DNA of 64,000 nt from Pseudonocardia phyllosphaerae (GTDB taxonomy: Bacteria; Actinomycetota; Actinomycetes; Mycobacteriales; Pseudonocardiaceae). The DNA lies in contig NZ_JBKGXS010000013.1 in the NCBI RefSeq assembly GCF_046546475.1, positions 1 through 64,000 on the forward strand. The letters are read 5' to 3'. A model generated the notes under the pieces. That model was not told the DNA's origin. It saw only the letters and a program-made list of their open reading frames with translations, and ran no database searches. Of this stretch, positions 51,651-60,056 are shown one piece after another (the stretch's first letter is position 1; each line of letters opens with the position of its first letter). The position numbers and the translations under genes were made by a program.

Positions 51651-52985
51651 TCAGAGCCGCCGCGGTGCCGCGAGCGACCGGTGCGCCGGCGCGACCGGGC
51701 GCCCGGCGAACAGCCGCTCCGGCTGCCCCGTCTCCAGCGCCTTGCGGTAGGCGGGCAGCGCACCGCGGACCGCGTCGACGGTCCGCGCGACGTCGTCGTC
51801 GGTGTGCGCGGCGGAGATGACGTAGGACTGGCCCAGCACCCCGCGCTGCAGGGTCTCGGCCAGGAACAGCGTCCGCATCGGCTGGGACGGGTTGCCGTCG
51901 GCGTCGCGGGTGCGGAAGACCAGGCAGGACGGCCGCCCCGCGGTGTCGAGGAACTGCTCGACACCCTCGGCCCTGGCCACCTCGGCGACCCCGGCTGCGA
52001 GCGCCGCACCCTGGCGTTCCATGACGCCGATCGGGTCGGTCTCGGCGTAGGCCCGCACCACCGCACGGAACGCGGCCAGCGACACCGTTTCGGCGCCGTG
52101 GGTGGACGACAGCAGGAACACCCGCTCCCGGTCGGTCGCCAGCCCGCCGAGCTCCATGAGCTCCCGCTTCCCGGCGATCGCCGAGATCGGGAAGCCGTTG
52201 CCCATCGCCTTGCCCCAGGTCGACAGGTCCGGGGTGACGCCGTAGAGCCCCTGGGCGCCGTGCTCCGACCAGCGGAAACCGGTGATCGTCTCGTCGAAGA
52301 CCAGTACGGTGCCGTGCTCGTCGCAGAGCGCCCGGAGGCCCTCGAGGTAGCCGGGCTCCGGCTCGCACAGCGACGTCGCCGGCTCCAGGATCACGCAGGC
52401 GACGCGGCCGCGGTCGGTCTCCAGGAGCTCGCGGACGGCGTCGAGGTCGTTGTAGGGGAACGAGCGCGCGAGCCCGCGGGTGGTCTCGGGGACGCCGGCG
52501 CGGATCGGCAGGCTGCCGACGAACCAGTCCTGCGAGGAGAAGTACGGGTGGTCGTGGCAGTAGGCCACGAGGTCACGGCCGGTCGCGGCGCGGGCCAGCC
52601 GGACCGCGGCCGAGGTCGCGTCGGAGGCGTTCTTGCCGAACTTGACCATGTCCGCGCCCGGGACCAGGCGCAGGAAGTCCTCGGCCGCGGCGAGCTCCAG
52701 CTCGGTGGGGCGGCTGAACGACAGGCCGTCGTCGAGGACCGCGCGCACGGCGTCGACGACGGGCCGGTAGCCGTGCCCGAGGGTCACCGCCCGCATGCCC
52801 ATGCCGTACTCGACGTAGGTGTTGCCGTCGACGTCGCGGACCCGGGCGCCGGAGCCTCCGACCAGTACCGGGGCCATGCCCTCCGGGTACTGGTCGGAGC
52901 CCTTGGCGAACGTGTGCGCTCCCCCGGGGACGAGCCGGTGGAGGCGGTCCTGCAGAGCGTTCGAGCGGGCGAAGCCGGCGGTCAT
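51651..52985 (-). CDS. class III PLP aminotransferase (glutamate-1-semialdehyde aminomutase-like)
   Basis: 444 residues. VPGGAHTFAKGSDQYPEG opens the protein; GKNASDATSAAVRLARAATGR, ILEPATSLCEPEPGYLEGLRALCDEHGTVLVFDETITGFR and the PLP-Lys in TWGKAMGNGFPISAIAG follow. It resembles HemL but lies in a sugar locus beside an oxidoreductase/epimerase pair, where such enzymes usually add an amino group to a keto-sugar or make an amino-acid substituent. Substrate assignment is inference. It is convergent with the PhoD-like gene. Confidence 0.85.
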   Translation of the reverse strand: MTAGFARSNALQDRLHRLVPGGAHTFAKGSDQYPEGMAPVLVGGSGARVRDVDGNTYVEYGMGMRAVTLGHGYRPVVDAVRAVLDDGLSFSRPTELELAAAEDFLRLVPGADMVKFGKNASDATSAAVRLARAATGRDLVAYCHDHPYFSSQDWFVGSLPIRAGVPETTRGLARSFPYNDLDAVRELLETDRGRVACVILEPATSLCEPEPGYLEGLRALCDEHGTVLVFDETITGFRWSEHGAQGLYGVTPDLSTWGKAMGNGFPISAIAGKRELMELGGLATDRERVFLLSSTHGAETVSLAAFRAVVRAYAETDPIGVMERQGAALAAGVAEVARAEGVEQFLDTAGRPSCLVFRTRDADGNPSQPMRTLFLAETLQRGVLGQSYVISAAHTDDDVARTVDAVRGALPAYRKALETGQPERLFAGRPVAPAHRSLAAPRRL

Positions 52986-53038
52986 ACCTGCTCAGTCGCC
53001 GCAGGCCCGCCCGGTGTTAGGGCTGTGCCCGGTTCGGC

Positions 53039-54322
53039 TCAGCCGAACAGCTCGTTCTGCTCCTGGCGCAGCTGGTCGATCAGCCGGCCCTCGGGCAGCG
53101 TCACGTCGTCGTAGGTGAGCGCGGCGTCCTTGGCGACGTCGTTCTTCAGCACGCAGCCCTCGGCGACGCCCATCGGCAGCAGCTTCTCGTCCCGGGTCAC
53201 CGAGCTCGCCTCGGCGACGCCGTAGGTGTCGTAGCCACCGAGGCCGTCGAGGGTGTGCCCGGCCTTCAGATCCTGCTTGGCGATCGCCACGACGTCGACC
53301 AGCTGGCCGGCCGGCGGGGTGAGCGCGGCGTCGGCGAAGTCGACGGCGCGGGCGATCGTGTTCGGCACCTCGAAGTGGCACAGGTGGTACGGCGTGTAGA
53401 AGCAGTACAGCGGGCCCTCGCCCAGCTTGTACAGGTTCAGGTAGTGCCGCTGCTTCGGGTCGTCGTGCGTGCCCAGCACGTAGACGCCCGGGCCCGGCTT
53501 GGCCCCGACGACGTAGTCGACGACGCCGCCCAGCTCGCGCAGCTCGTCCACGTCGTAGGCGGTGGTGAGCTCGTCGACGTGGCCGGCGTGGTCGCGGCCG
53601 TACATGCCGCGCTTACCGACGGTCAGGCCGAACGCGTTGGCCACGATCGCCTGCTCGAACGACACCTTGGTGCCGTCGGCGAAGCTGGTGACCATGTAGG
53701 GGTCCTGGCCCCACTTCTCGGCGAACGCCTGCTGGGTAGTCGGCGTGCGGTACTCGTCCTGCAGGCCCTTGATGTTGCCCGCGACGAGCGGCGTGACGCC
53801 GAGGCCCTTCACGAAGCGCAGCAGGTTGGCCTGCACGCCGGGCTGGTCGCCGTCGGCGCCGGTGAGGATCACGCCGGCCTTGCGGGCGCGCTCGGCCAGC
53901 AGCGGGCCGACGGTGCCGTCGAGCTCGGCGTTCATCGTGACCACCGGCAGGCCGCGGTCGATCGCGGCGACGGTGACCCGGGCGCCGAACTCGACCGCGC
54001 CGGTGACGTCGACGAGCACGTCGATGTTCTGCGCGGCGACCAGGGCGAACGCGTCCCCGAGGACGGCCGGGGTGCCGGCGGCGATCGCGTCGTCGACCTC
54101 GGCGGTCGTCGAGACCTCGACCGGCTCCAGGCCGGCCTCGGTGTAGGCGCGCACCGCGGTGGCCACGGTGCGGTTGGCGATCGCCACGACGTCCATGCCC
54201 GGCACGGAGTTCGTGATCTGGTTGACCAGGCCGCGGCCCATGAACCCGGCGCCGACCAGGCCGACGCGGATCGGCCGGTTCTCCGCGGCGCGCTTGGCGA
54301 GCGCGTTGTCGACGATGATCAT
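53039..54322 (-). CDS. NAD(P)-dependent oxidoreductase, homoserine-dehydrogenase-like with SAF domain
   Basis: 427 residues. N-terminal Rossmann motif GLVGAGFMGRGLVNQI; a homoserine-dehydrogenase-like middle (LTGADGDQPGVQANLLRFVKGLG; GNIKGLQDEYRTPT); a C-terminal SAF-like part (QDLKAGHTLDGLGGYDTYG). This family recurs next to RmlC-like epimerases in surface-polysaccharide clusters; the reaction is not established. Its ATG overlaps the epimerase stop as ATGA, so they work as a pair. Confidence 0.85.
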   Translation of the reverse strand: MIIVDNALAKRAAENRPIRVGLVGAGFMGRGLVNQITNSVPGMDVVAIANRTVATAVRAYTEAGLEPVEVSTTAEVDDAIAAGTPAVLGDAFALVAAQNIDVLVDVTGAVEFGARVTVAAIDRGLPVVTMNAELDGTVGPLLAERARKAGVILTGADGDQPGVQANLLRFVKGLGVTPLVAGNIKGLQDEYRTPTTQQAFAEKWGQDPYMVTSFADGTKVSFEQAIVANAFGLTVGKRGMYGRDHAGHVDELTTAYDVDELRELGGVVDYVVGAKPGPGVYVLGTHDDPKQRHYLNLYKLGEGPLYCFYTPYHLCHFEVPNTIARAVDFADAALTPPAGQLVDVVAIAKQDLKAGHTLDGLGGYDTYGVAEASSVTRDEKLLPMGVAEGCVLKNDVAKDAALTYDDVTLPEGRLIDQLRQEQNELFG

Positions 54323-54888
54323 CGGCGGGCCTCCGCGAGGGTGTCGGCGAAGTCGGGGTTGTCCGCCAGCAGCGGCCAGTTCGCGTCCTTGTCGGAGATG
54401 TGGGCGACCTCGATCGGCCACTCGACGCCGATCGTCGGGTCGTTCCAGCGCAGGCCGCGCTCGGCGCCCGGGGTGTAGGGCGTCGAGACCTGGTAGATCG
54501 TCGTCGCGTCCGGGGTCAGGGTCAGGTAGGCGTGCGCGAAGTTCCGCGGCACGTACATGGCCGTGTAGTTGTCCTGGGACAGCTCGGCGCCGAACCACTG
54601 CAGGTAGGTGTCGGAGTCCGGGCGGAGGTCGACGATGACGTCGTAGATCGCGCCGCGGACGCAGCGGATGACCTTCACCTCGGCGTTGGGCTCCAGCTGG
54701 TAGTGGAAGCCGCGCAGGGTGCCCGCCTCGTGGTTGTACGAGAGGTTGCACTGGGTGATCGTCGGGTCGAGCCCGGCGTCGAGGAACTCCTGCTCGCAGA
54801 AGGCGCGGGCGAAGAACCCACGGTCGTCCTCGAGTCGCTTGAGGTCGATCAGCGCCGAACCAGGGAGCGGCGTCGGGTGGATGTCCAT
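54319..54888 (-). CDS. second RmlC-like dTDP-sugar epimerase
   Basis: 189 residues of the RmlC cupin family. GTLRGFHYQLEPNAEVKVIRCVRGAIYDVIVDLR carries the catalytic His; VPRNFAHAYLTL and PYTPGAERGLRWNDPTIGVEWP follow. It differs from the first epimerase and belongs with the downstream oxidoreductase. AGGAG lies only one base before the ATG, so translation may begin by an unusual or leaderless route, or the start may be elsewhere in the upstream frame to 54966. Confidence 0.87.
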   Translation of the reverse strand: MDIHPTPLPGSALIDLKRLEDDRGFFARAFCEQEFLDAGLDPTITQCNLSYNHEAGTLRGFHYQLEPNAEVKVIRCVRGAIYDVIVDLRPDSDTYLQWFGAELSQDNYTAMYVPRNFAHAYLTLTPDATTIYQVSTPYTPGAERGLRWNDPTIGVEWPIEVAHISDKDANWPLLADNPDFADTLAEARR

Positions 54889-54909
54889 ACTCCTAGGGTC
54901 GCGTACCGG

Positions 54910-54979
54910 GGTGTCCGGGTTGCCGCCACCCCCTGTCGCGGTGACCGGGATAACGCGGCCGGACACCGTGGGTGACCGG
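54910..54979. promoter_or_regulatory. divergent promoter with inverted and direct repeats
   Basis: GGTGTCCGG (54910-54918) and CCGGACACC (54959-54967) are exact complements. GGTGACCGG occurs at 54940 and again at 54971, 31 bases apart (about three helical turns), each followed shortly by TAACG. The region lies between the epimerase and acetyltransferase genes and could bind a regulator of the polysaccharide locus. Confidence 0.4.
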
Positions 54980-55016
54980 CGGTAACGGCAGCGGCACTCC
55001 TGGCGAACCTCTCCAC

Positions 55017-55565
55017 GTGACGACGCCCGACCTGAACCTGGCCGCGCACACCGGACACCGCTACGAGAAGGGCCGATCGCTGCCGTGGCAGATCGCCTGG
55101 CACGTCGTGAGCAACGCGGTGTTCCAGAAGTGGTGGTTCCCCGCCCGGCTGCGCCCCGCCGTGCTGCGCGCCTTCGGCGCCGAGGTCGGTGATGGTGTGC
55201 TGATCCGCCAGGAGGTGCGCATCCACTGGCCGTGGCGGCTGCGGATCGAGGGTCCGGCCTGGATCGGGCACGGCGCGTGGCTGCTGAACCTGGACGAGAT
55301 CACCGTCGCGGCGCACGCCTGCATCAGCCAGGAGGCGTTGCTGTGCACCGGCTCGCACGACCGGCACGACCCCGGGTTCGAGCACACCAACGCCCCGATC
55401 GCCGTCGGCCGCGGTGCGTGGGTGTGCGCGCGGGCGACCCTGCTCGCAGGCACCGTCGTCGAACCGCATGCGATCGTTGGGTCGGGAGTGGTCGCGCACC
55501 ACATGGTCCGGGCCGGGGCCATCCTGTTCCAGCCGCAGACCACTGCCCCGGGGCGGAGCCGGTGA
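55017..55565 (+). CDS. WcaF-like hexapeptide acetyltransferase
   Basis: 182-residue left-handed beta-helix acetyltransferase of the WcaF (colanic acid) type. LPWQIAWHVVSNAVFQKWWFPARLRPAVLRAFGAEVGDGVLIRQEVRIHWPWRLRIEGPAWIGHGAW is the family core; CTGSHDRHDPGFE and APIAVGRGAWVCARATLLAGTVVEPHAIVGSGVV form the hexapeptide repeats. It would O-acetylate a glycan sugar. GTG 55017 is chosen; a GTG at 54972 is also in frame. Its stop overlaps the Wzx start. Confidence 0.88.
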   Translation: MTTPDLNLAAHTGHRYEKGRSLPWQIAWHVVSNAVFQKWWFPARLRPAVLRAFGAEVGDGVLIRQEVRIHWPWRLRIEGPAWIGHGAWLLNLDEITVAAHACISQEALLCTGSHDRHDPGFEHTNAPIAVGRGAWVCARATLLAGTVVEPHAIVGSGVVAHHMVRAGAILFQPQTTAPGRSR

Positions 55566-56803
55566 AGGGCGCGCGGCTACTGGCGGGCCGAATCAGCGGT
55601 GTGGCCGGCGCGCTGGCGCTCAGTCAGGTCCTCGTAGGCGTGATGTTCATTCTGGCGATCCGCCGGATCACCCCGACTGAGCTGGGCTCGGTCACCACGA
55701 CGTTCGCCGTCGGCACGATCGGCGCGACGGTGTTCGACTTCGGGTTGGCGAACCTGCTGGTGCGCGAACTCGCGTCCGGCAGGGTCGCCAGGTCCACCGT
55801 TCTCGGAATGGTCCGGTTGAAGCGCAGGTTCATCCCGCTCCTCATCGCACCCGTAGCTGTCGTGGGTCTGCTGCTCGTCCCGGACCCGTTCCCCGCTGCC
55901 CTGCTCTCCCTGGTCGGAGCACTCCTTTGGGAGGCCGGGGCGATGAATGCGCTCCTGCGGGCAACGGAGCAGTTCACTCGCGCCGCCACCGCCCAGGTCG
56001 CGGGGCGTACAGCGGGGCTCCTGGTCACCGTCCTGATCCTTGCGCTCGGCGACCCCACTCTCGCCCTGGCTGCGGGACTCGTCGTCGGCTACCTCGGCGA
56101 GGCCATCATCGGACGGTATTTCCTCGGCCGTAGCCCGGGCGGTGCGGTTTCGATCGCGGACGGTGTAGCCATGCAACGGCGCGCAGCCTCGTTCGGTCTG
56201 GTGTCGCTGTCAGCAGTCGGCCAACAACTCGACACCCCGCTGGTGACCCTCGGTGGCGGTCTCACCATCGCCGGTCTCTACTCGGGTGCGGGACGTCTGC
56301 TCGGCCCGCTCCTGTTCCTGTCGTCCGCGCTGGCGCTAGTGGGAGCTCCCTGGTTGGCCCGGGCGCAGGGCGATCTGGAACTCCTGCGTGCGGAGGAGCG
56401 GCGGGTCCGGCGCTTCTCCATGGTCCTCGCGGTGGCCCCGCTCCTCGCTGCCTCGGTGGGCCCTTGGGTTATGCCTTGGATCCTGGGACCCGCGTTCGCC
56501 GCGTCCGGCTGGGTATTGTCCGTGTTGGCGATCGGTTGCACGCTCAGCACGCTGAACCAGGGTGCCGCGACGATACTGCAAAATCGTGGCTACGAAGGGA
56601 CTGTCGGACGAGCAATCACGATCGGCCTCACAACCGGTCTCGTCACGACCTACCTGTTCGCACTGACCGGCAGCGCCGCGTGGGCAGCGGCGGGTTTCGT
56701 ACTCAGTCAGCTGTACATTCAGTTGCACTTGGCAATCCGGTTGCGGCGACCACCGACGCAGATCGCATCGCCGCAACCCCCGGCTGCTATCACGCAGCCA
56801 TAG
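55562..56803 (+). CDS. Wzx-type oligosaccharide flippase
   Basis: 413-residue MOP-superfamily membrane protein with about 12-13 helices, starting LAGRISGVAGALALSQVLVGVMFILAIRRITPTELGSV. It would translocate lipid-linked repeat units across the membrane for polymerisation. The GTG overlaps the acetyltransferase stop as GTGA. Third-position base use is more mixed than in the genes to the left, in keeping with the variability of wzx genes. It is convergent with the polymerase gene. Confidence 0.82.
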   Translation: MKGARLLAGRISGVAGALALSQVLVGVMFILAIRRITPTELGSVTTTFAVGTIGATVFDFGLANLLVRELASGRVARSTVLGMVRLKRRFIPLLIAPVAVVGLLLVPDPFPAALLSLVGALLWEAGAMNALLRATEQFTRAATAQVAGRTAGLLVTVLILALGDPTLALAAGLVVGYLGEAIIGRYFLGRSPGGAVSIADGVAMQRRAASFGLVSLSAVGQQLDTPLVTLGGGLTIAGLYSGAGRLLGPLLFLSSALALVGAPWLARAQGDLELLRAEERRVRRFSMVLAVAPLLAASVGPWVMPWILGPAFAASGWVLSVLAIGCTLSTLNQGAATILQNRGYEGTVGRAITIGLTTGLVTTYLFALTGSAAWAAAGFVLSQLYIQLHLAIRLRRPPTQIASPQPPAAITQP

Positions 56804-56846
56804 GTGGGCGACCCACCAACAACCACCGGCGGGGAGTCCCGATCGA

Positions 56847-58319
56847 TCAGCCGCCCGCCGCGACCGGCCACCCAGGATGGCCATCGGTACGCGGCCCGTT
56901 CATCGGACCAACCGGTAAGTCGTGCCTCACCGAGCTCGCCGATCCGGCTGCCCTTCGGGACTTGTCCAGCGGCACGACCAAGAGGAAGGCGACCGCGATG
57001 GCGAGCGGAAATCCCTTGTCCTCAAGCCACGGTCCGAACGGGGTGAAGAGGAGCATGGCGCCGGCGAACCCCCGGAAGACCGTGTAGCCAGTCGAGTAAC
57101 CGCTGCGACGGCGGAGCAGTACGACGCACGACAACAGCCCCACCAGGTAGAGCACGATCACGACCACCCCGACCACGCCGAACTTAGCGGGAACGATGAA
57201 CGGGGTGTCGAGCGATACCGTCTTCATCTCGGGGAAGTCGGGCATTGGGTACAGGTACCCGGGGCCGGTTCCGAGCCACGTGTGCTGCTCGAATGCGGTA
57301 CCGACCCAACTGTAGCTCTTCTCCCGGGCGGTAAAGCTCTGGTCGGCGGCCGCTCCACCCTCGAAGACCTTGAGTGCATCCAATATGCGATCGTCGAGAA
57401 AGCCCGAGTCGGAGATCAGCAGACCAGCTGCGATCGGAACCACTGCCACCAGCAACACTACAATTGCACTGAGCAGCACCAGGAGACGGCGCCAAGGGAT
57501 ACGCCATTTGACACGCGAACCAATGAGCCCGAGCGCGCCGAGCCCGACGACGAACGGGCCACTACGAGTACCGGAAACTGTCAGCGCCACCAGGATCGTC
57601 GCCGTGACCGTCGACCAGACGATCATCGCGGGTAGGCGCCGCGCCGTCCCAGCCGCCGCGAGCGAGAAGCAGAAGCAGAGCGCAACGAGGGCCGCCGTCG
57701 ACAAGACGAATCGACCGAAGGGCAACGCCGAGACTCCGCGACGCTCGAGCCAATCCGTTGCGAAGCCAACGCTACTCACGACGGCGAGGATCGCCATGAA
57801 GATCTGGGTCCAGCGCCAGTTCGCGTAGCGGCCGGCGTCGATTCCGATGAACGGCAGCATCACGAGCATGTAGTACGCAAGCACGTCTCGGATCCACCAA
57901 TTGGTGGGTGTTCCGTTGTGCCGCGCCACCAGCACGGTGAATGTCAGGTACGCGGTGAGAGCGGCCGCGCCCCAGAGAAGCGGACCGAGGTCGCGTCTCA
58001 TCTCGGGAGAGCCTGCCCGGAGAAGGTTTCGCACACTCAGTGCGAAACAGAGCGTGACCAAGCCCAAATACGCGTACTTGAGGGTGCCCAGGTCGGACTG
58101 AAACACGAGCATCGCGCCGGCGACGCTCACCACCAGACGGCTCCGGGGGCCGATGAAGCACGTTGCTGTGACCATCACGAGGACGACCGTCATCAGCAGG
58201 TAGCGCCACCGGTAGCCCGCGAGAAGACCCAGTATCCCGGCGACACCGGCAGCGCTTATGAGGACCAGCGACCAGTACGCAGTCAGTCGTTCCCGCAACT
58301 GCCCCACGCCGAGGCCCAT
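56847..58319 (-). CDS. Wzy-like O-antigen/exopolysaccharide polymerase (ligase family)
   Basis: 490-residue membrane protein with about 12 helices and one long outside loop near residues 300-370 (FTAREKSYSWVGTAFEQHTWLGTGPGYLYP), as in the O-antigen polymerase/ligase family. TGTRSGPFVVGLGAL matches the usual SxSRG/A stretch before the loop. It would polymerise the repeat unit. Sequence conservation is low in this family, so the call rests on topology and neighbours. Confidence 0.75.
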   Translation of the reverse strand: MGLGVGQLRERLTAYWSLVLISAAGVAGILGLLAGYRWRYLLMTVVLVMVTATCFIGPRSRLVVSVAGAMLVFQSDLGTLKYAYLGLVTLCFALSVRNLLRAGSPEMRRDLGPLLWGAAALTAYLTFTVLVARHNGTPTNWWIRDVLAYYMLVMLPFIGIDAGRYANWRWTQIFMAILAVVSSVGFATDWLERRGVSALPFGRFVLSTAALVALCFCFSLAAAGTARRLPAMIVWSTVTATILVALTVSGTRSGPFVVGLGALGLIGSRVKWRIPWRRLLVLLSAIVVLLVAVVPIAAGLLISDSGFLDDRILDALKVFEGGAAADQSFTAREKSYSWVGTAFEQHTWLGTGPGYLYPMPDFPEMKTVSLDTPFIVPAKFGVVGVVVIVLYLVGLLSCVVLLRRRSGYSTGYTVFRGFAGAMLLFTPFGPWLEDKGFPLAIAVAFLLVVPLDKSRRAAGSASSVRHDLPVGPMNGPRTDGHPGWPVAAGG

Positions 58320-58337
58320 CGACGACCCCCGATCCCG

Positions 58338-59906
58338 TCAGTGGCGCTGGGCGGGGCTACCGCCCTCGGCCGGAGCGGAGCCGGAGCGATCCAGGTTGTC
58401 ACGGATCTTGTCGCCGACCTGCGCCTCGCCCTCATGGCCACCATGCCCGGCTGCCCCAACCGGGATGCGGGCGGTCGGCGACTCGGTGTCTGCGCGTGAA
58501 TCGCCTCGTGGCCCAGGAACGGGACGGAGCCGGGTCGCGCTCTGGTCGCCCGTCGACACCGGGTCGGCAACGTAGCGGGAGCGAGCTCCGCCGTCGTACG
58601 GGGGCGCCATCGTCAGCACGGTGCCGCACGGCCTGACACGTGCCCGGTGGAGTAGCGACACCGCCGACCTCACATCGGTGAGCGTCGTGTGGGACGCACA
58701 GCCGACGAGTACGACACCGGCGATCACCTCGGCCATCCCGACCGCATCCATCACTGGCACCAGTGGCGAAGAGTCGATCAGGACGATGTCGTACCGGCCT
58801 TCGACTTCCCGTACGAAGTCGCGGAAGTGCGATGAGCCGAGGAGAGCCGCCGGGTGTTCCGGTACCGGCCCACTGGGAACTACGTCAATACGCTCCCGCC
58901 AGGACACCACTACGTCGGATAGCGCGGCGTGTCCCGTCAGGATCGCAGTGAGACCTCCCGTCCGACGGACACCGGTGATCTCCCCCAGCCGAGGACGTCG
59001 CAGGTCACCATCGACGACGAGCACCTCGTTACCAGCCTCGGCGAACGCCGTCGCGAGAGCCACGACCGTCGATGAGCGTCCCTCGCGCTCAACCGAGCTG
59101 ACCACCAGCAGTGAGCGCGGCACGACACCGTACGTCGTTGCGGACGAGTGGCACACGCTCGTGCGGAGTCGACGGACCTCCTCGCTGAAGGAGGGGTCCG
59201 CGCCGGCGAGAAGAGCCGCGTCGACGTTGTCCACCTTGGGGATCGACCCCAGCTCGGGGGTCCCACCGGCCGCGGTCGACAGTCGCGAGGCCGTACGCAC
59301 GGACCGGTCCAGCCGGTTCCCGAGAAGCGTGGCACACACACCGACCGCGAGGCCCATCAGCAAACCCAGGCCGAGGATCATCGCGACACCCGGCGACGAG
59401 GGTGCCGCCGGCGGCACCGCAGACTGGACAACCCGTACCGTCAGGTTCTGCTCGTCGGCGCTACCTCGGTTGGAATCCAGACCGGTGGCGAACCCCGCAA
59501 ATGCTTGCCCGTACTCGTTCGCCAGCCGCGCGGCGGCCTCCGGCTCCGGAGCGTCCGCCTGGGCCTCGAGCACCGTTGACTCCAGCGGGTGGTCCACCCT
59601 GATCCGCGAGGCCAGGTCGTCGGGCGACTCGTTCAGGTCGAGCTGCCGGATCACCTGTTCCATCACCGGAGTCGAGTGCACGAGTTCGATGTATGACTTC
59701 GCGCGCTCCTGTGCCAGCTGCCCATTGGATGCGGCACTGTTCGAGTCCTGGATCCCCGGGGCGGCGATGTACATCGTCACCGAGGCCGTGTAGGTGACTG
59801 GCCGCAAAACACAGGCGACGCCGGCCCCGAGCAGCCCCACGATGACGGCGGCGACGACGATGTGCCATCGCTCCCGCAGAGTCCGCAGGTTGTCCGAGAT
59901 GTCCAC
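58338..59906 (-). CDS. Wzz chain-length / BY-kinase-like fusion
   Basis: 522 residues. The Wzz domain has membrane helices at about 15-34 and 174-196 around an outside loop with a Pro-rich end. A CpsD/BY-kinase-like ATPase follows: Walker A' LVVDGDLRRPRL (297-306) and Walker B DIVLIDSSPL (373-382). The Walker A stretch reads VEREGRSST (272-280), with Arg277 where the catalytic Lys of GEGKS/T should be. The tail is Ser/Arg/Asp-rich without a Tyr cluster. It may control chain length without normal kinase activity. Start is GTG. Upstream is a 19-bp hairpin. Confidence 0.85.
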   Translation of the reverse strand: MDISDNLRTLRERWHIVVAAVIVGLLGAGVACVLRPVTYTASVTMYIAAPGIQDSNSAASNGQLAQERAKSYIELVHSTPVMEQVIRQLDLNESPDDLASRIRVDHPLESTVLEAQADAPEPEAAARLANEYGQAFAGFATGLDSNRGSADEQNLTVRVVQSAVPPAAPSSPGVAMILGLGLLMGLAVGVCATLLGNRLDRSVRTASRLSTAAGGTPELGSIPKVDNVDAALLAGADPSFSEEVRRLRTSVCHSSATTYGVVPRSLLVVSSVEREGRSSTVVALATAFAEAGNEVLVVDGDLRRPRLGEITGVRRTGGLTAILTGHAALSDVVVSWRERIDVVPSGPVPEHPAALLGSSHFRDFVREVEGRYDIVLIDSSPLVPVMDAVGMAEVIAGVVLVGCASHTTLTDVRSAVSLLHRARVRPCGTVLTMAPPYDGGARSRYVADPVSTGDQSATRLRPVPGPRGDSRADTESPTARIPVGAAGHGGHEGEAQVGDKIRDNLDRSGSAPAEGGSPAQRH

Positions 59907-59941
59907 CGGTTACCACCGATCGTCGAAGGTCCGAGTGCTGG

Positions 59942-59960
59942 GATGGGGCAGCGCCCCATC
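59942..59960. promoter_or_regulatory. 19-bp hairpin upstream of the Wzz gene
   Basis: GATGGGGC-AGC-GCCCCATC, exact 8-bp arms with a 3-base loop, 36 bases before the Wzz start. It could be an operator, an attenuator or the terminator of the upstream gene on the same strand, whose stop is about 97 bases further up. Confidence 0.45.
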
Positions 59961-60056
59961 GTGAAATCAGGCTCAAGGGGTCGGGCGTTACATCGGAGTC
60001 CGTCACCGACAGGATCCACACGCCACGTCGTCCCGGCCCCGCTCCCAACCGAGCAG

